The notes under the pieces: generated by a model
What the model was told of the DNA's origin: nothing
Database searches by the model: none
What the model saw: only the letters and a program-made list of their open reading frames with translations
Shown here: positions 6,958-16,626 of the stretch, in pieces
Layout: every line of letters begins with the position of its first letter
Numbering within the stretch: the stretch's first letter is position 1
Made by a program: the position numbers and the translations under genes
From: Bradyrhizobium diazoefficiens
GTDB taxonomy: Bacteria > Pseudomonadota > Alphaproteobacteria > Rhizobiales > Xanthobacteraceae
DNA: 64,000 bases
Reading direction: 5' to 3'
Assembly (NCBI RefSeq): GCF_018131015.1
Contig: NZ_JAFCJJ010000008.1
Span: 124,001 to 188,000 of the forward strand

Positions 6958-9900
6958 TTAGCCGATGTCCGGCATGTCCATCTCGACCGAGCGGTCTGCC
7001 GCAAGGAGGGTTTTGGGTTCATCGACCGGCACGGGCCAATATTCCCAACCGCTCCATCCGAATTTGTTCAATTCGTTGCGGTAGAGCGCCTGGGACCTGC
7101 TGACCACGAACAGCTCGACCTGGGTGTCCAGAGGGTCCAGCGGTGTCGCGAAGTTGGCGAAGACCTTGCTCACCTTGACGGTTGAGGGCAGTTCGAGGCC
7201 TCGATCCGTCTTCGACCAGCCGCGCCAGCCTGTCGAGACAGCGAAGGAATAGTAGTTGTGGTAAAGTTCGCCGTCCGAGGTCGTGACGAACACGTCTGCA
7301 CCGGACACGCTTTGCAAGGCACAGACGCCGACTGCGGCGGTGTTTGCGGGCAGCGCCAGGTTAGGACGGTTGTTCGCCCAGCCTTGCCAGTTGCCATCGT
7401 AGTAATTGTGGTAAAGCTGGTTGTCGGTCGTGACCAGGAACATTTCGAGGTGCTTGCTGGCTGAATTCTCGGCCGCGGCTATCATGAACACCGGCTTGTC
7501 GAATTTCAGATTGTGACGATCGCCCTTGAACGGGTGCCATGTGCCTCTGTTGGTATCGACGAAGGCGTGCAAGAGGTGGCCGGTCGCCGGATCGTTGGCG
7601 AAGATTTCCACATTGCCATTGCGATTGTTCGCCGTCGCGCAAAGATTGACATTCCAGGATTCGCCGACGGGTTGGCCGATGTTGCCAAGAAACTCCCAAT
7701 TCGTGTTCCGATTCTCGACCTGCAAAATTCTCTGATAAAGGTCTCCCCTGTTGGTGGCGACGAAGACCTTGAACTGCCCGGTATTGCCGTTCCAGGCGCC
7801 GGAGATATCGCGAAGCGGCCCGGAATTGTCCCCGGTGCCGGCCATGAGCCAGCCGCCCGCCGATGCATTCCAGGAGCTGCCATCGAACCAATTATAGTAG
7901 ATGTTGCCGCTTCCATGAGCGAGAACGTGGAAGGCGACGCGATTCCATGTGTCGATGCAGACAAACCCCTTCATGGCCCGGTCGTTGAAGTGAAAGCCCG
8001 GATGTCTGGAAGACCAGTCCGACCAATTCCAGGTGAGCGACCGCGGGTCAAAGCCATACTGCCTGCTGTACATCTGGCCGCCCATGGTGATGGCGATCGC
8101 CTGGCGCGTGAGCTTCACCCTCGAATCGGGCGCGCGCTGCTGGCCGAGGACCTGCTGGTATGAAGCGCGGCGGTCAGGCGGTGCCGGAATCCCAAGTTGC
8201 TCAAACAGCCAGCGCTTGATTTCCGGCGTGATTCTGACGTGCGGGGTGTTTGCCTCGGAAGCGAACCAATCGGAGAACCTTGATTCTGGTGGGTTGCTGG
8301 TCAGATCGCGCGAAAGGTCGGATTGCTGATAGGGCGAAAGCGACGGCATCCAGAGCGCGCTGATCGTGGGGATAAAGCACCCCGTGTTGCTGCTCACGCT
8401 CGGATCGGACTGATACCAGATCCTGCCGCCCGGGTTGAACGGTGCGGACAACGCGTCGCCGATTTCCTTGAAGAAATCCCTTGTCCCTCCCGCGGCGCTG
8501 TCGATCTTTGCCCGTGGCACCAAGCTGCTTTCGGTCGTGCCCGCTCCACCCTTGGTCGTGATGCCTCCCTTGAAGTACACATTCGGCTTTGTACCAAGCG
8601 CGGTATAGAACAGAGCTTGCACCCCAATGTCGAGGGCTGAGACTCCCCAATCGACAACCAGTTTCTCGCTCGGGGTATAATTTCCAGATCCGGTGATGCA
8701 CCCGTTCGCTACGCCGATCTTCTTTCCATTGAAGCTTTCCAATTCGTGCATATTGCGCAGGTCTTCGAGAAATTTCTGCCGCAGACCGCTTGGGTTGGCG
8801 ACCTCCAAATTGTTGTTATTGTCCGTTACAAAAAACAACAACATCTGCTGCGAAGCATCGCTGGTAATCAAATCGAGATTTTCCTTGAGCAGGGGATCCC
8901 TGGTCTGCTGGTAGAATACTCGCAGCATGAACTGGATCGAAAGCGGAACGCTTCCTCCCAGATGCGGCGAGTCGAACGAGAAATAGGTGCCGATTTGCCG
9001 GGCCTCCGGCATGTTTTGATGAATCATGTAGGACAGTGCGTATTTTGACACCAGGCCGCCCATGCTGGCTCCGCCGAAGATGATGGCATCATGATCGCCG
9101 CTCGTGCGCTCCTTCAGAATGCGCTGCACGACGGCGATCATGATGCCCGCGTTCGATCCGATGTCCTTCCGGCCATCCTCGTAGCCGACGATGACGATAT
9201 CCCATCCTGCTGCGAGCATGTCGCTGGCGAACCTGTCCGCGTCGAATACCCTCCAGAGATCTACCACCGAGTAATTTCCCGGGAAGCCTTCGCTGACAAC
9301 GAGGGGATTCGCGAATTTCTGTGCACCGCTCCCGAAAAAAACGAACGCATGACCCTCGGCATCGAATTCGGGATACGTGATGTTGTTCCAGACGGTATAG
9401 TCCGGCATATCCAGCGCGCGTTCGACCTGCACCTCAAATCGCGCACGCAGCACGGTGGCGCCCGCCGTCGCATGAAGCTGCAGGATTTTGGCGCCCGGCC
9501 GGGCGTAAATCACACTCTGCACTTGATCGAAGCCGACCGTTCTGAAGCCATGTCCGTCATCGAAGTCGATCTCCAGCTTCTCCGGCCTTGCATCCAGGTT
9601 GGTCAAATAGCCCGACGCAGGGACGACGAAATTGACGCCCAGGCCATGGTGAACCTCCGGCAGGCGCACGTACTCGCGATAGCGGCTTGGCAAGAAGGCT
9701 GCGGCGAAGAACACGCGTTTCTCCTGCAGCGCTCTCTGTATTTCGCTCGAGCTCGGAGCGGCGCGGGGCTGCGCCGTGGCCGCATCGCCGGCAACCAGAT
9801 CGTCAACCAGCGAGGCTGCGCTGTGGTAAGAAAAATCGGCAATCTCGATCGGAACCGGCGGTCGGGGAGAAGCGGACGTCACATGCTCGACCGGCGGTCG

Positions 9901-10152
9901 AGGCGGCGGGGCGGCCGCCGCCTTGACATCGTCAAGGCTTGGCATCCTGCCTTCTGTCGATCCTGCGTGAAGCAGGTGATACATTCGCTCCCACGTGCGC
10001 TTGTCCAGAATTTCCGGCTCTGCGCCTGTTACCTGGGAGATTCCATCCGGGAAGCCGATGGTGAGCAGGATGCCGCTGCCGGGCGGACTCGTTCGTCTCA
10101 CCTCCTCGATGCGCTCATGCAATTCGCGTAGCTTTTCCTCGCGCTCGCTCAT
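6958..10152 (-). CDS. lipase/esterase-like protein with C-terminal lectin-type propeller
   Basis: A 1064-residue multidomain protein. Residues 1-25 are a charged helix, about 75-100 a proline-rich linker, and about 140-260 a beta-rich region. Residues about 265-640 form an alpha/beta-hydrolase with the nucleophile elbow GGASMGG (Ser363) and a following FDSPHLGGS motif, as in PGAP1/DUF676-type lipases. From about 700 to 1045 several repeats such as EMFLVTTDNQLYHNYYDGNW and FVTTSDGELYHNYY resemble the PLL-type fucose-binding beta-propeller. No signal peptide is visible. I infer a hydrolase targeted to a glycan surface; substrate unknown. The gene is flanked by direct repeats and has more A+T than its neighbours, which suggests transfer. 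Confidence 0.8.
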   Translation of the reverse strand: MSEREEKLRELHERIEEVRRTSPPGSGILLTIGFPDGISQVTGAEPEILDKRTWERMYHLLHAGSTEGRMPSLDDVKAAAAPPPRPPVEHVTSASPRPPVPIEIADFSYHSAASLVDDLVAGDAATAQPRAAPSSSEIQRALQEKRVFFAAAFLPSRYREYVRLPEVHHGLGVNFVVPASGYLTNLDARPEKLEIDFDDGHGFRTVGFDQVQSVIYARPGAKILQLHATAGATVLRARFEVQVERALDMPDYTVWNNITYPEFDAEGHAFVFFGSGAQKFANPLVVSEGFPGNYSVVDLWRVFDADRFASDMLAAGWDIVIVGYEDGRKDIGSNAGIMIAVVQRILKERTSGDHDAIIFGGASMGGLVSKYALSYMIHQNMPEARQIGTYFSFDSPHLGGSVPLSIQFMLRVFYQQTRDPLLKENLDLITSDASQQMLLFFVTDNNNNLEVANPSGLRQKFLEDLRNMHELESFNGKKIGVANGCITGSGNYTPSEKLVVDWGVSALDIGVQALFYTALGTKPNVYFKGGITTKGGAGTTESSLVPRAKIDSAAGGTRDFFKEIGDALSAPFNPGGRIWYQSDPSVSSNTGCFIPTISALWMPSLSPYQQSDLSRDLTSNPPESRFSDWFASEANTPHVRITPEIKRWLFEQLGIPAPPDRRASYQQVLGQQRAPDSRVKLTRQAIAITMGGQMYSRQYGFDPRSLTWNWSDWSSRHPGFHFNDRAMKGFVCIDTWNRVAFHVLAHGSGNIYYNWFDGSSWNASAGGWLMAGTGDNSGPLRDISGAWNGNTGQFKVFVATNRGDLYQRILQVENRNTNWEFLGNIGQPVGESWNVNLCATANNRNGNVEIFANDPATGHLLHAFVDTNRGTWHPFKGDRHNLKFDKPVFMIAAAENSASKHLEMFLVTTDNQLYHNYYDGNWQGWANNRPNLALPANTAAVGVCALQSVSGADVFVTTSDGELYHNYYSFAVSTGWRGWSKTDRGLELPSTVKVSKVFANFATPLDPLDTQVELFVVSRSQALYRNELNKFGWSGWEYWPVPVDEPKTLLAADRSVEMDMPDIG

Positions 10153-10444
10153 GGTTCTGCTCCTGTGACACAGACAAGACAGCCAAAGCCGAGCGGCCTC
10201 CCCGCCTTGCGGCGGACAGGTTGCCGTGTTATAGGAATTCGACTTTGGGTTTAGCGCAAAGTAGCCCCCTGCGACATTTCGTCAAGTCACGAAGCCGGGA
10301 TTGCGGCTGTCCGCCTTCTCGTTGCGCACGAATGTGAAAGGCGGACGCAGGCGTTAGCGCCAGCCTGCAAAAAAGCAGAAACTTCGCGACCTCGTGAGCG
10401 ATCTCACGATGCTACGGACAAGGATTCGTCCAGGGGCAGATGGG
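10153..10444. other. intergenic, upstream of the lipase-lectin gene
   Basis: About 290 bp without a gene. A 7-bp perfect hairpin with a 4-base loop (TCGTGAG/CTCACGA, 10392-10409) lies 36 bp past the DUF1467 stop but is not followed directly by a T-run. TATAAC on the minus strand near 10228-10233 could be a -10 element for the lipase gene, with no clear -35. Confidence 0.4.
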
Positions 10445-10477
10445 CTAGAACGGCATTCCCATCAACTTCGACAGCCG
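10445..10477. repeat. 33-bp direct repeat, copy A (DUF1467 3' end)
   Basis: This is the last 11 codons of the DUF1467 gene, including its stop. It matches 6925-6957 at 29 of 33 positions. The two copies bracket about 3.5 kb that holds only the lipase-lectin gene. Confidence 0.75.
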
Positions 10478-10720
10478 CTCGATCGACAGATAGCCGGCGT
10501 GATAGGCCGCCATGCCGAGACCGTAGACGATCGCCGAGATGATCGTGGTCCAGATCAGCTTGCGGCGCATCCCGGTCAGGATCGGCGCGCCGGGATCGGT
10601 GCCGGGCGCGCCCACGCCGTCCTCGTGCTGGCTGCGCACGCCGAACGGCAGCGTCAGGAACAGCGCGAGCCACCAGATGACGAAGTAGATCGCGATCGCG
10701 GTTGAGATCTGGACGGCCAT
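10445..10720 (-). CDS. DUF1467 family membrane protein
   Basis: A 91-residue inner-membrane protein with two hydrophobic segments (residues about 7-25 and 58-78). The first carries YFVIWWLALFLTLPFGVRSQ, the hallmark of the DUF1467 family of alphaproteobacteria. The gene follows mce by 9 bp, so it is likely the last member of the nuo-birA-rnj-mce unit. Its last 11 codons are duplicated 3.5 kb away. Function unknown. Confidence 0.88.
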   Translation of the reverse strand: MAVQISTAIAIYFVIWWLALFLTLPFGVRSQHEDGVGAPGTDPGAPILTGMRRKLIWTTIISAIVYGLGMAAYHAGYLSIERLSKLMGMPF

Positions 10721-10729
10721 GGTCCGGCC

Positions 10730-11134
10730 TTATGCCTGCTCGATCTCGACGAGGGCGCCGGAGAAATCCTTCGGGTGCAGGAACAGCACCGGCTTGCCGT
10801 GGGCGCCGATCTTCGGCACGCCGTCGCCGAGCACCCGCGCCCCCTCCTTCACCAGCGTGTCGCGCGAGGCGATGATGTCGACGACCTCGTAGCAGACGTG
10901 ATGGATGCCGCCGTCGGGATTGCGCTCGACGAATTTCGCGATCGGCGAGGCTTCGCCAAGGGGCTCGATGAACTCGATCTTGGTGTTGGGCAAGGTCGCG
11001 AACACGGTGATGACGCCGTGCTCGGGCAGCGGAACGGCCTCCGAGATCTGCGCCCCGAACGCCGCACCGTAGATCTTTGCAGCCTTGACGGCGTCCTTGG
11101 TGGCGATCGCCACATGGTTGAGGCGGCCCAGCAT
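10730..11134 (-). CDS. mce: methylmalonyl-CoA epimerase
   Basis: A 134-residue vicinal-oxygen-chelate enzyme that interconverts (2R)- and (2S)-methylmalonyl-CoA in propionyl-CoA use. The N-terminal LNHVAIATKD carries the first metal His, GGIHHVCYEV the second, and the C-terminal GALVEIEQ the metal Glu. Length is usual for the family. It lies 45 bp after rnj and 9 bp before the DUF1467 gene on the same strand. Cytoplasmic. Confidence 0.92.
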   Translation of the reverse strand: MLGRLNHVAIATKDAVKAAKIYGAAFGAQISEAVPLPEHGVITVFATLPNTKIEFIEPLGEASPIAKFVERNPDGGIHHVCYEVVDIIASRDTLVKEGARVLGDGVPKIGAHGKPVLFLHPKDFSGALVEIEQA

Positions 11135-11179
11135 CTTTCTCTCCCTTCGCGCATGACCCTAGGGATCACGCCCAGACAA

Positions 11180-12850
11180 TCAGACTGTCAGCACATGTAC
11201 CAGACAGGCGGGCTTCTTGCCCCAATGTTCGTTGATGACGGCCCGGACCGCGCGTCGCACCGATTCCCCGAGCGCATCGGGATCCCTGCGGCGCGCCTTG
11301 GGCAGGCCCTCGATCGTGGACATCACGGCATCGAAGACGAGGTCGTCAAAAAGCTCACCGGCCCTGTTCTTTTCGGGGACGCCGACCAGATCGACCTCGG
11401 GCTCGTCGACGAGCTCGCCCTGCGCGGTCATCGCGACGGCGACGAAGGCGCAGCCGGCGAACGCCATCCTGCGCCGCTCGACCACGGCCCGCGACTTGGA
11501 ATCCTCGAGGATCGCGCCGTCCTTGTAGAGCCGGCCCGATGGGACCTCGCCGACGATGCCGGGATCGCCGGGGCCGAGCTTGACGAGGTCGCCGTTGCGG
11601 ATCACCAGCACGCGCGGCACGCCGGCGGCGCGCGCGAGCTTGGCGTGCTCGTGCAGATGCAGGGGCTCGCCATGGACGGGGATCAGGAGCTGTGGCCTGA
11701 CCCAGGAGATCAGGTCGCGCAGCTCGTCGCGGCGGGGATGACCGGAGACGTGGACCAGGTGGTCGCGGTCGGTGATGACCTCGACGCCCTGCAGGACCAG
11801 GTTGTTGATGATGTTGCCGACCGCCTTCTCGTTGCCCGGAATGGTGCGCGAGGAGAAGATGACGCTGTCGCCGCGGTTCAGCGTGATCTCCGGGTGGTCG
11901 TCATTGGCGATGCGGGCGAGCGCGGCGCGGGATTCGCCCTGGCTGCCGGTGCAGAGCGCCAGCACCTTGTCCTGCGGCAGGTGGCCGTAGACCTCGGGCG
12001 AGCGGAAATTCTGCACGCCGTCGAGATGGCCGGTCTCGCGCGCCACCTGCACCACGCGCTCCATGGCGCGGCCGACCACGACGACCTCGCGGTCGGCGGC
12101 CCTGGCGGCTTCGGCGACGGCCTTGATGCGCGCGACGTTGGAGGCGAAGGTCGTCACGGCGACGCGGCCCTTGGCTGATTTGACGAGGTCGATGATGGTC
12201 CGGGCCACCTCGGCTTCCGAGGGCGAGCGGCCGTCGCGCACCGCATTGGTGGAATCGCCGATCAGGGCGAGCACGCCCTCCTCGCCGAGCTCGCGCAGCC
12301 GCTTCTCGTCGGTCGGGAGGCCGAGCGTCGGGGTCGGGTCGATCTTCCAGTCGCCGGTGTGCAGCACCGTGCCGGCTTCAGTGTGGATCGCCAGCGCATG
12401 CGCTTCCGGAATCGAATGCGCGACCGGGATGAACTCGACGTTGAACGGGCCGACATCGACGCGGCCGCCGGACGGGATCACGGTGACCGGAATGTTCGGC
12501 GCATTGCGCTCGGCGGCGCACTTGGCCTCGAACAGCGCGGCGCTGAATTTTGTCGCGTAGATCGGGCATTTCAGCTTCGGCCAGAGGTCGATGATGGCGC
12601 CGAAATGGTCCTCATGGGCGTGGGTCAGGACCAGGCCCATCAGGTTCTTGCGCTCCTTCTCCAGGAAGCTGATGTCCGGCATGATCAGGTCGATGCCCGG
12701 CAAGTGCTCCTCGTCGCCGAAGGAGACGCCGAGATCGACCGCGAGCCAGGCGCGCTGGTGACGGTTGCCGAGGCCGTAGATCGACAGGTTCATGCCGATC
12801 TCGCCGACACCGCCGAGCGGCGCAAACACCAGTTCGTCGGGCCGTGCCAT
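11180..12850 (-). CDS. rnj: ribonuclease J
   Basis: A 556-residue metallo-beta-lactamase/beta-CASP ribonuclease for RNA 5'-end processing and decay. The start MARPDELVFAPLGGVGEIGM is typical, THAHEDHFGA is the metal-binding HxHxDH motif, and HTGDWKIDPTP, GDSTNA and HVSGHP are further conserved motifs. Length matches the family. The ATG shares one base with the birA stop codon (TGATG), so translation is probably coupled. Cytoplasmic. Confidence 0.93.
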   Translation of the reverse strand: MARPDELVFAPLGGVGEIGMNLSIYGLGNRHQRAWLAVDLGVSFGDEEHLPGIDLIMPDISFLEKERKNLMGLVLTHAHEDHFGAIIDLWPKLKCPIYATKFSAALFEAKCAAERNAPNIPVTVIPSGGRVDVGPFNVEFIPVAHSIPEAHALAIHTEAGTVLHTGDWKIDPTPTLGLPTDEKRLRELGEEGVLALIGDSTNAVRDGRSPSEAEVARTIIDLVKSAKGRVAVTTFASNVARIKAVAEAARAADREVVVVGRAMERVVQVARETGHLDGVQNFRSPEVYGHLPQDKVLALCTGSQGESRAALARIANDDHPEITLNRGDSVIFSSRTIPGNEKAVGNIINNLVLQGVEVITDRDHLVHVSGHPRRDELRDLISWVRPQLLIPVHGEPLHLHEHAKLARAAGVPRVLVIRNGDLVKLGPGDPGIVGEVPSGRLYKDGAILEDSKSRAVVERRRMAFAGCAFVAVAMTAQGELVDEPEVDLVGVPEKNRAGELFDDLVFDAVMSTIEGLPKARRRDPDALGESVRRAVRAVINEHWGKKPACLVHVLTV

Positions 12851-13656
12851 CAGGCAGCTCCCACGGAGGCCGCGGTGCCGAAGAACACGTCACCCGCGGC
12901 CACCGGCACGCGGCGGCCCTCAGTGGTGCGGACGATCAGGCAGCCGGTGTCGTCGATGGTGTCAAAGGTGCCCTCGAGCGTCGTCGTTCCCGTGTGGATG
13001 GCGACCCGCTCGCCGAGGCCGGCGGCGCGCGCGAGCCACAGCTTGCGGATCTCGGCAAAACCGCGGCCATCGTCCCAGATGCCGCGGAATTCCACCCAGG
13101 CGTCCGACAAGGCGGAGAACAGCTCCTCGGCGCTGATCTGGACGCCGAGCGCGGCGAGCGACACCGCGGGCGTCGGCGTGCCCTCGGGCGCGGCCACCAC
13201 ATTGGTGCCGATGCCGACGACGACGGCAAGGCCATTGTCCACGGGTTCGGCCTCGAGGCCGATGCCGGCGAGCTTCCTGCCGCCGGCGAGCAAATCGTTC
13301 GGCCATTTCAGGGCGTAGCGCGGCCGGCCCTCGCCGAGACGCAGGCTGGCCTCCAGGCTGACCTTCTGCAGCGCCGCCTCCTCGGCGAGCCCGGCCGCGA
13401 AGCCGAGCGTCGCGGCGACGGACGGGGCGATGGTCGTGACTTCGAGGATGCTGGCGGCGAGATTGCCGCGCGGCGCGATCCAGGCGCGCTGGCGCCGGCC
13501 GCGGCCCGCCGTCTGCTCGGATGTCACGAACCAGATCGGGCCGCGCTCGCCGGATCGGGCGCGTTCGAGCGCCTCGGCATTGGTCGAGCCGATCCGGTCG
13601 AAGGCTGCGAGCCGGTAGCCCGCGGAGGAAGCGCGAGGACCGAGCGCGAAGGCCAT
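12850..13656 (-). CDS. birA: biotin--[acetyl-CoA-carboxylase] ligase
   Basis: A 268-residue ligase that activates biotin with ATP and attaches it to carboxylase carrier proteins. Motifs are STNAEA, GRGRRQRAWIAPRGNLAASI (biotinyl-AMP loop) and KWPNDLLAGGRKLAGI. It lacks the N-terminal HTH of E. coli BirA, so it is a class I ligase without repressor function. The frame is open further upstream inside nuoN, but ATG at 13656 lies 2 bp after the nuoN stop and fits the domain start. The downstream rnj start overlaps its stop. Confidence 0.93.
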   Translation of the reverse strand: MAFALGPRASSAGYRLAAFDRIGSTNAEALERARSGERGPIWFVTSEQTAGRGRRQRAWIAPRGNLAASILEVTTIAPSVAATLGFAAGLAEEAALQKVSLEASLRLGEGRPRYALKWPNDLLAGGRKLAGIGLEAEPVDNGLAVVVGIGTNVVAAPEGTPTPAVSLAALGVQISAEELFSALSDAWVEFRGIWDDGRGFAEIRKLWLARAAGLGERVAIHTGTTTLEGTFDTIDDTGCLIVRTTEGRRVPVAAGDVFFGTAASVGAA

Positions 13657-13658
13657 CC

Positions 13659-15095
13659 CTAGAACAGCGACTTTGCCGCCGCGGAGGCCACGGTCACGAC
13701 CGGGCCCGCAAACAGCGCGAACAGGAGGTTGAACAGGCCCGTCACCGCCAGCACCGTCCGCACCTCGATGCGGACCGGGTCGACCTGGCCGGCCGGTTCG
13801 TCGAAATACATCGTCTTGACGATGGCAAGGTAGTAGTAGGCGCCGACCACGCTGGTCAGCACGCCGATCACGGCGAGCGTGAACATGTTGGCCTTGATGG
13901 CGGCGACGAAGACGTACCACTTGCCGAAGAAGCCGGCGAGCGGCGGCACGCCGGCGAGCGAGAACAGCAGCATCGCGAACATGAACGCGAGCAGCGGATT
14001 GGTGCGCGACAGGCCGGCGAAATCGCTGATCTGCTCCACGGCCTGGCCGTTGCGCTTCATGGCGAGGATGATCGAGAACGAGCCGAGCGTCATCGCGACG
14101 TAGATCACGATGTACATCAGGACGCCCTGCGCGCCCTCCAGCGTGCCGGAGGCAAGGCCGACCAGCGCGAAGCCCATGTGGCCGATCGAGGAATAGGCCA
14201 TCAGGCGCTTGATGTTGGTCTGGCCGATCGCGGCGAAGGAGCCGAGCGCCATCGAGGCGATCGCCACGAACACCAGGATCTGCTGCCATTGCGAGACGAT
14301 GCCGGGGAACGCGGTCAGCGTGACGCGGGTGAAGACGGCGAGCGCGGCGACCTTCGGCGCCGAGGCGAAGAAGGCGGTCACCGGCGTCGGCGCGCCCTCG
14401 TAGACGTCGGGCGTCCACATGTGGAACGGCACGGCCGAGACCTTGAAGCAGAGGCCGGCGAGCAGGAAGACGAGGCCGAACACCAGCCCGACATTGGAGA
14501 CGGTGGCGGCCGTTGCGATGCCGGCAAAGGCGACTGTTCCGGTGAAGCCATAGACCAGCGAGGCGCCGTAGAGCAGCATGCCCGAGGACAGCGCGCCCAG
14601 CACGAAATACTTCAGGCCGGCTTCGGTCGACTTGGCGTTGTCGCGGTTCGAGGTCGCGACGACGTAGAGCGCCAGCGACATCAATTCGAGGCCGAGATAG
14701 AGCGAGATCAAATCGCCGGCCGAGATCAGCACCATCATGCCGAGCGTCGCGAGTAGCACCAGGATGGAATATTCGAAGATGCGGCGCGACGGATCGGACA
14801 GGAACTCGGTCGACAGCACCAGCGTCACCGCCGAGCCGATCAGCGCAAGGATCTTCAGGAAGCGGGCAAAGTCGTCGACGATGAAGCTGCCGCCGAAGGT
14901 GACGGTCTTGCCGGCCGGCTGCAAATAGACGAGCACGCCGACCGCGACCAGCAGCACCACCGAGAGCGTGGTGACCGTCCTCGTCGTGTCCTGGCCGCGA
15001 TAGACGCCCAGCATCAGCAGCGCCATGGCGCCGACCGCGAGCACGAGCTCGGGCAGCACCGGCGCCAGTTGATATTCTGAAATCTCAAAGCTCAT
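13659..15095 (-). CDS. nuoN: NADH-quinone oxidoreductase subunit N
   Basis: A 478-residue, antiporter-like membrane subunit of complex I with about 14 transmembrane helices, taking part in proton translocation. It shows the expected [12 protein letters not shown] region, [17 protein letters not shown], and the helix with conserved Lys ([20 protein letters not shown]). It lies 22 bp after nuoM, and birA follows after 2 bp. Confidence 0.95.
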   Translation of the reverse strand: MSFEISEYQLAPVLPELVLAVGAMALLMLGVYRGQDTTRTVTTLSVVLLVAVGVLVYLQPAGKTVTFGGSFIVDDFARFLKILALIGSAVTLVLSTEFLSDPSRRIFEYSILVLLATLGMMVLISAGDLISLYLGLELMSLALYVVATSNRDNAKSTEAGLKYFVLGALSSGMLLYGASLVYGFTGTVAFAGIATAATVSNVGLVFGLVFLLAGLCFKVSAVPFHMWTPDVYEGAPTPVTAFFASAPKVAALAVFTRVTLTAFPGIVSQWQQILVFVAIASMALGSFAAIGQTNIKRLMAYSSIGHMGFALVGLASGTLEGAQGVLMYIVIYVAMTLGSFSIILAMKRNGQAVEQISDFAGLSRTNPLLAFMFAMLLFSLAGVPPLAGFFGKWYVFVAAIKANMFTLAVIGVLTSVVGAYYYLAIVKTMYFDEPAGQVDPVRIEVRTVLAVTGLFNLLFALFAGPVVTVASAAAKSLF

Positions 15096-15117
15096 GGCGA
15101 TATCCTGACCTGCCCGC

Positions 15118-16626
15118 TCAGTGGAGCAGTGCGGCGGCCTTCACGGCCGACACCGCGGTGTTGTAGTTGTTGACGAGTTGCTGGACCGAGGCGGCCGACA
15201 TGTCGAGCACCGGCTTCGGGTAGACGCCGAACAGGATCGTCAGCGCGATCATCGGGAACAGCGTCAGGCCTTCGCGGAAGGTCAGATCCTTCATGCTCAT
15301 CAGCGACGACTTGACGAGCTCGCCGAACACCACCTTGCGGTAGAGCCACAGCGCGTAACCGGCCGACAGGATCACGCCGAAGGTGGCGAAGAAGGCGGTC
15401 GGGATCGAGACCTTGAAGGTGCCGAGCAGCGTCATGAACTCGCCGACGAAGCCGGACGTGCCGGGCAGCCCGACATTGGCCATGGTGAAGACCATGAAGG
15501 TCATGGCGTAGAGCGGCATCCGGTTGACGAGGCCGCCATAGGCGGCGATCTCGCGGGTGTGCATGCGGTCGTAGACGATGCCGACGCAGAGGAACAGCGC
15601 GCCGGAGACGATGCCGTGCGAGATCATCTGGAACATGCCGCCGGCGACGCCCTGCATGGTGCCGGCGAAGATGCCCATGGTGACAAAGCCCATATGCGCG
15701 ACCGAGGAGTACGCGATCAGCTTCTTCATGTCCTCCTGCATCAACGCCACCAGCGAGGTGTAGACGATGGCGATGCAGGACAGCGTGAAGATCAGCGGCG
15801 CGAAGTCGTGCGAGGCGAGCGGGAACATCGGCAGCGAGAAGCGCAGGAAGCCGTAGCCGCCCATCTTCAAGAGGATCGCCGCCAGCACCACCGAGCCCGC
15901 GGTCGGCGCCTCGACGTGCGCGTCGGGCAGCCAGGTGTGCACCGGCCACATCGGCATCTTCACCGCGAAGGAGGCGAAGAAGGCGAGCCAGGCCCAGGTC
16001 TGCAACGACCGCGGCACGGCCGTGTGCATCAGGGTCGGGATGTCGGTGGTGCCGCCGTTCCAGTACAGCGCCATGATGGCGAGCAGCATCAGCACCGAGC
16101 CGAGGAAGGTGTAGAGGAAGAACTTGAACGAGGCGTAGACCCGGCGGGGACCGCCCCAGATGCCGATGATCAGGAACATCGGGATCAGGCCGCCCTCGAA
16201 GAACAGGTAGAACAGCACGAGGTCGAGCGCGGAGAAGGTGCCGACCATCAGCGTTTCCAGGATCAGGAACGCCATCATGTATTCGCGCACGCGGTTCGTG
16301 ATCGCCTTCCAGCTCGCGATGATGCAGAACGGCATCACGGCGGTGGTGAGGATCAGGAGCGGCAGGGAAATGCCGTCCACGCCCATGTGGTAGGTGATGC
16401 CGGTAGCGAGCCAGTTCGCCTTCTCGACGAACTGGAAGTCGGCGATCGACGGATCGAAGCGCACCGCCATGATCATCGACACCGCGAAGGTGATCAGCGT
16501 GGTCCACAGCGCGATCCAGCGCGCATTGCGCTTGGCCGCCTCGTCCTCGCCGCGGCAGAGATAGACCAGCAGCGCGCCGACAACCGGCAGGAACGTCGTG
16601 ACGGAAAGGATAGGCCAGGTTGTCAT
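15118..16626 (-). CDS. nuoM: NADH-quinone oxidoreductase subunit M
   Basis: A 502-residue, proton-pumping, antiporter-like membrane subunit of complex I. It contains the conserved [37 protein letters not shown] and [13 protein letters not shown] segments. The ATG follows the nuoL stop with no gap. Length is typical. Confidence 0.95.
   Translation of the reverse strand: MTTWPILSVTTFLPVVGALLVYLCRGEDEAAKRNARWIALWTTLITFAVSMIMAVRFDPSIADFQFVEKANWLATGITYHMGVDGISLPLLILTTAVMPFCIIASWKAITNRVREYMMAFLILETLMVGTFSALDLVLFYLFFEGGLIPMFLIIGIWGGPRRVYASFKFFLYTFLGSVLMLLAIMALYWNGGTTDIPTLMHTAVPRSLQTWAWLAFFASFAVKMPMWPVHTWLPDAHVEAPTAGSVVLAAILLKMGGYGFLRFSLPMFPLASHDFAPLIFTLSCIAIVYTSLVALMQEDMKKLIAYSSVAHMGFVTMGIFAGTMQGVAGGMFQMISHGIVSGALFLCVGIVYDRMHTREIAAYGGLVNRMPLYAMTFMVFTMANVGLPGTSGFVGEFMTLLGTFKVSIPTAFFATFGVILSAGYALWLYRKVVFGELVKSSLMSMKDLTFREGLTLFPMIALTILFGVYPKPVLDMSAASVQQLVNNYNTAVSAVKAAALLH

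Noticed and set aside
13657..14418. N-terminal extension of the birA frame into nuoN
   Set aside because: The extension is an Arg/Ala-rich shadow of nuoN; BirA homology starts at the ATG at 13656.
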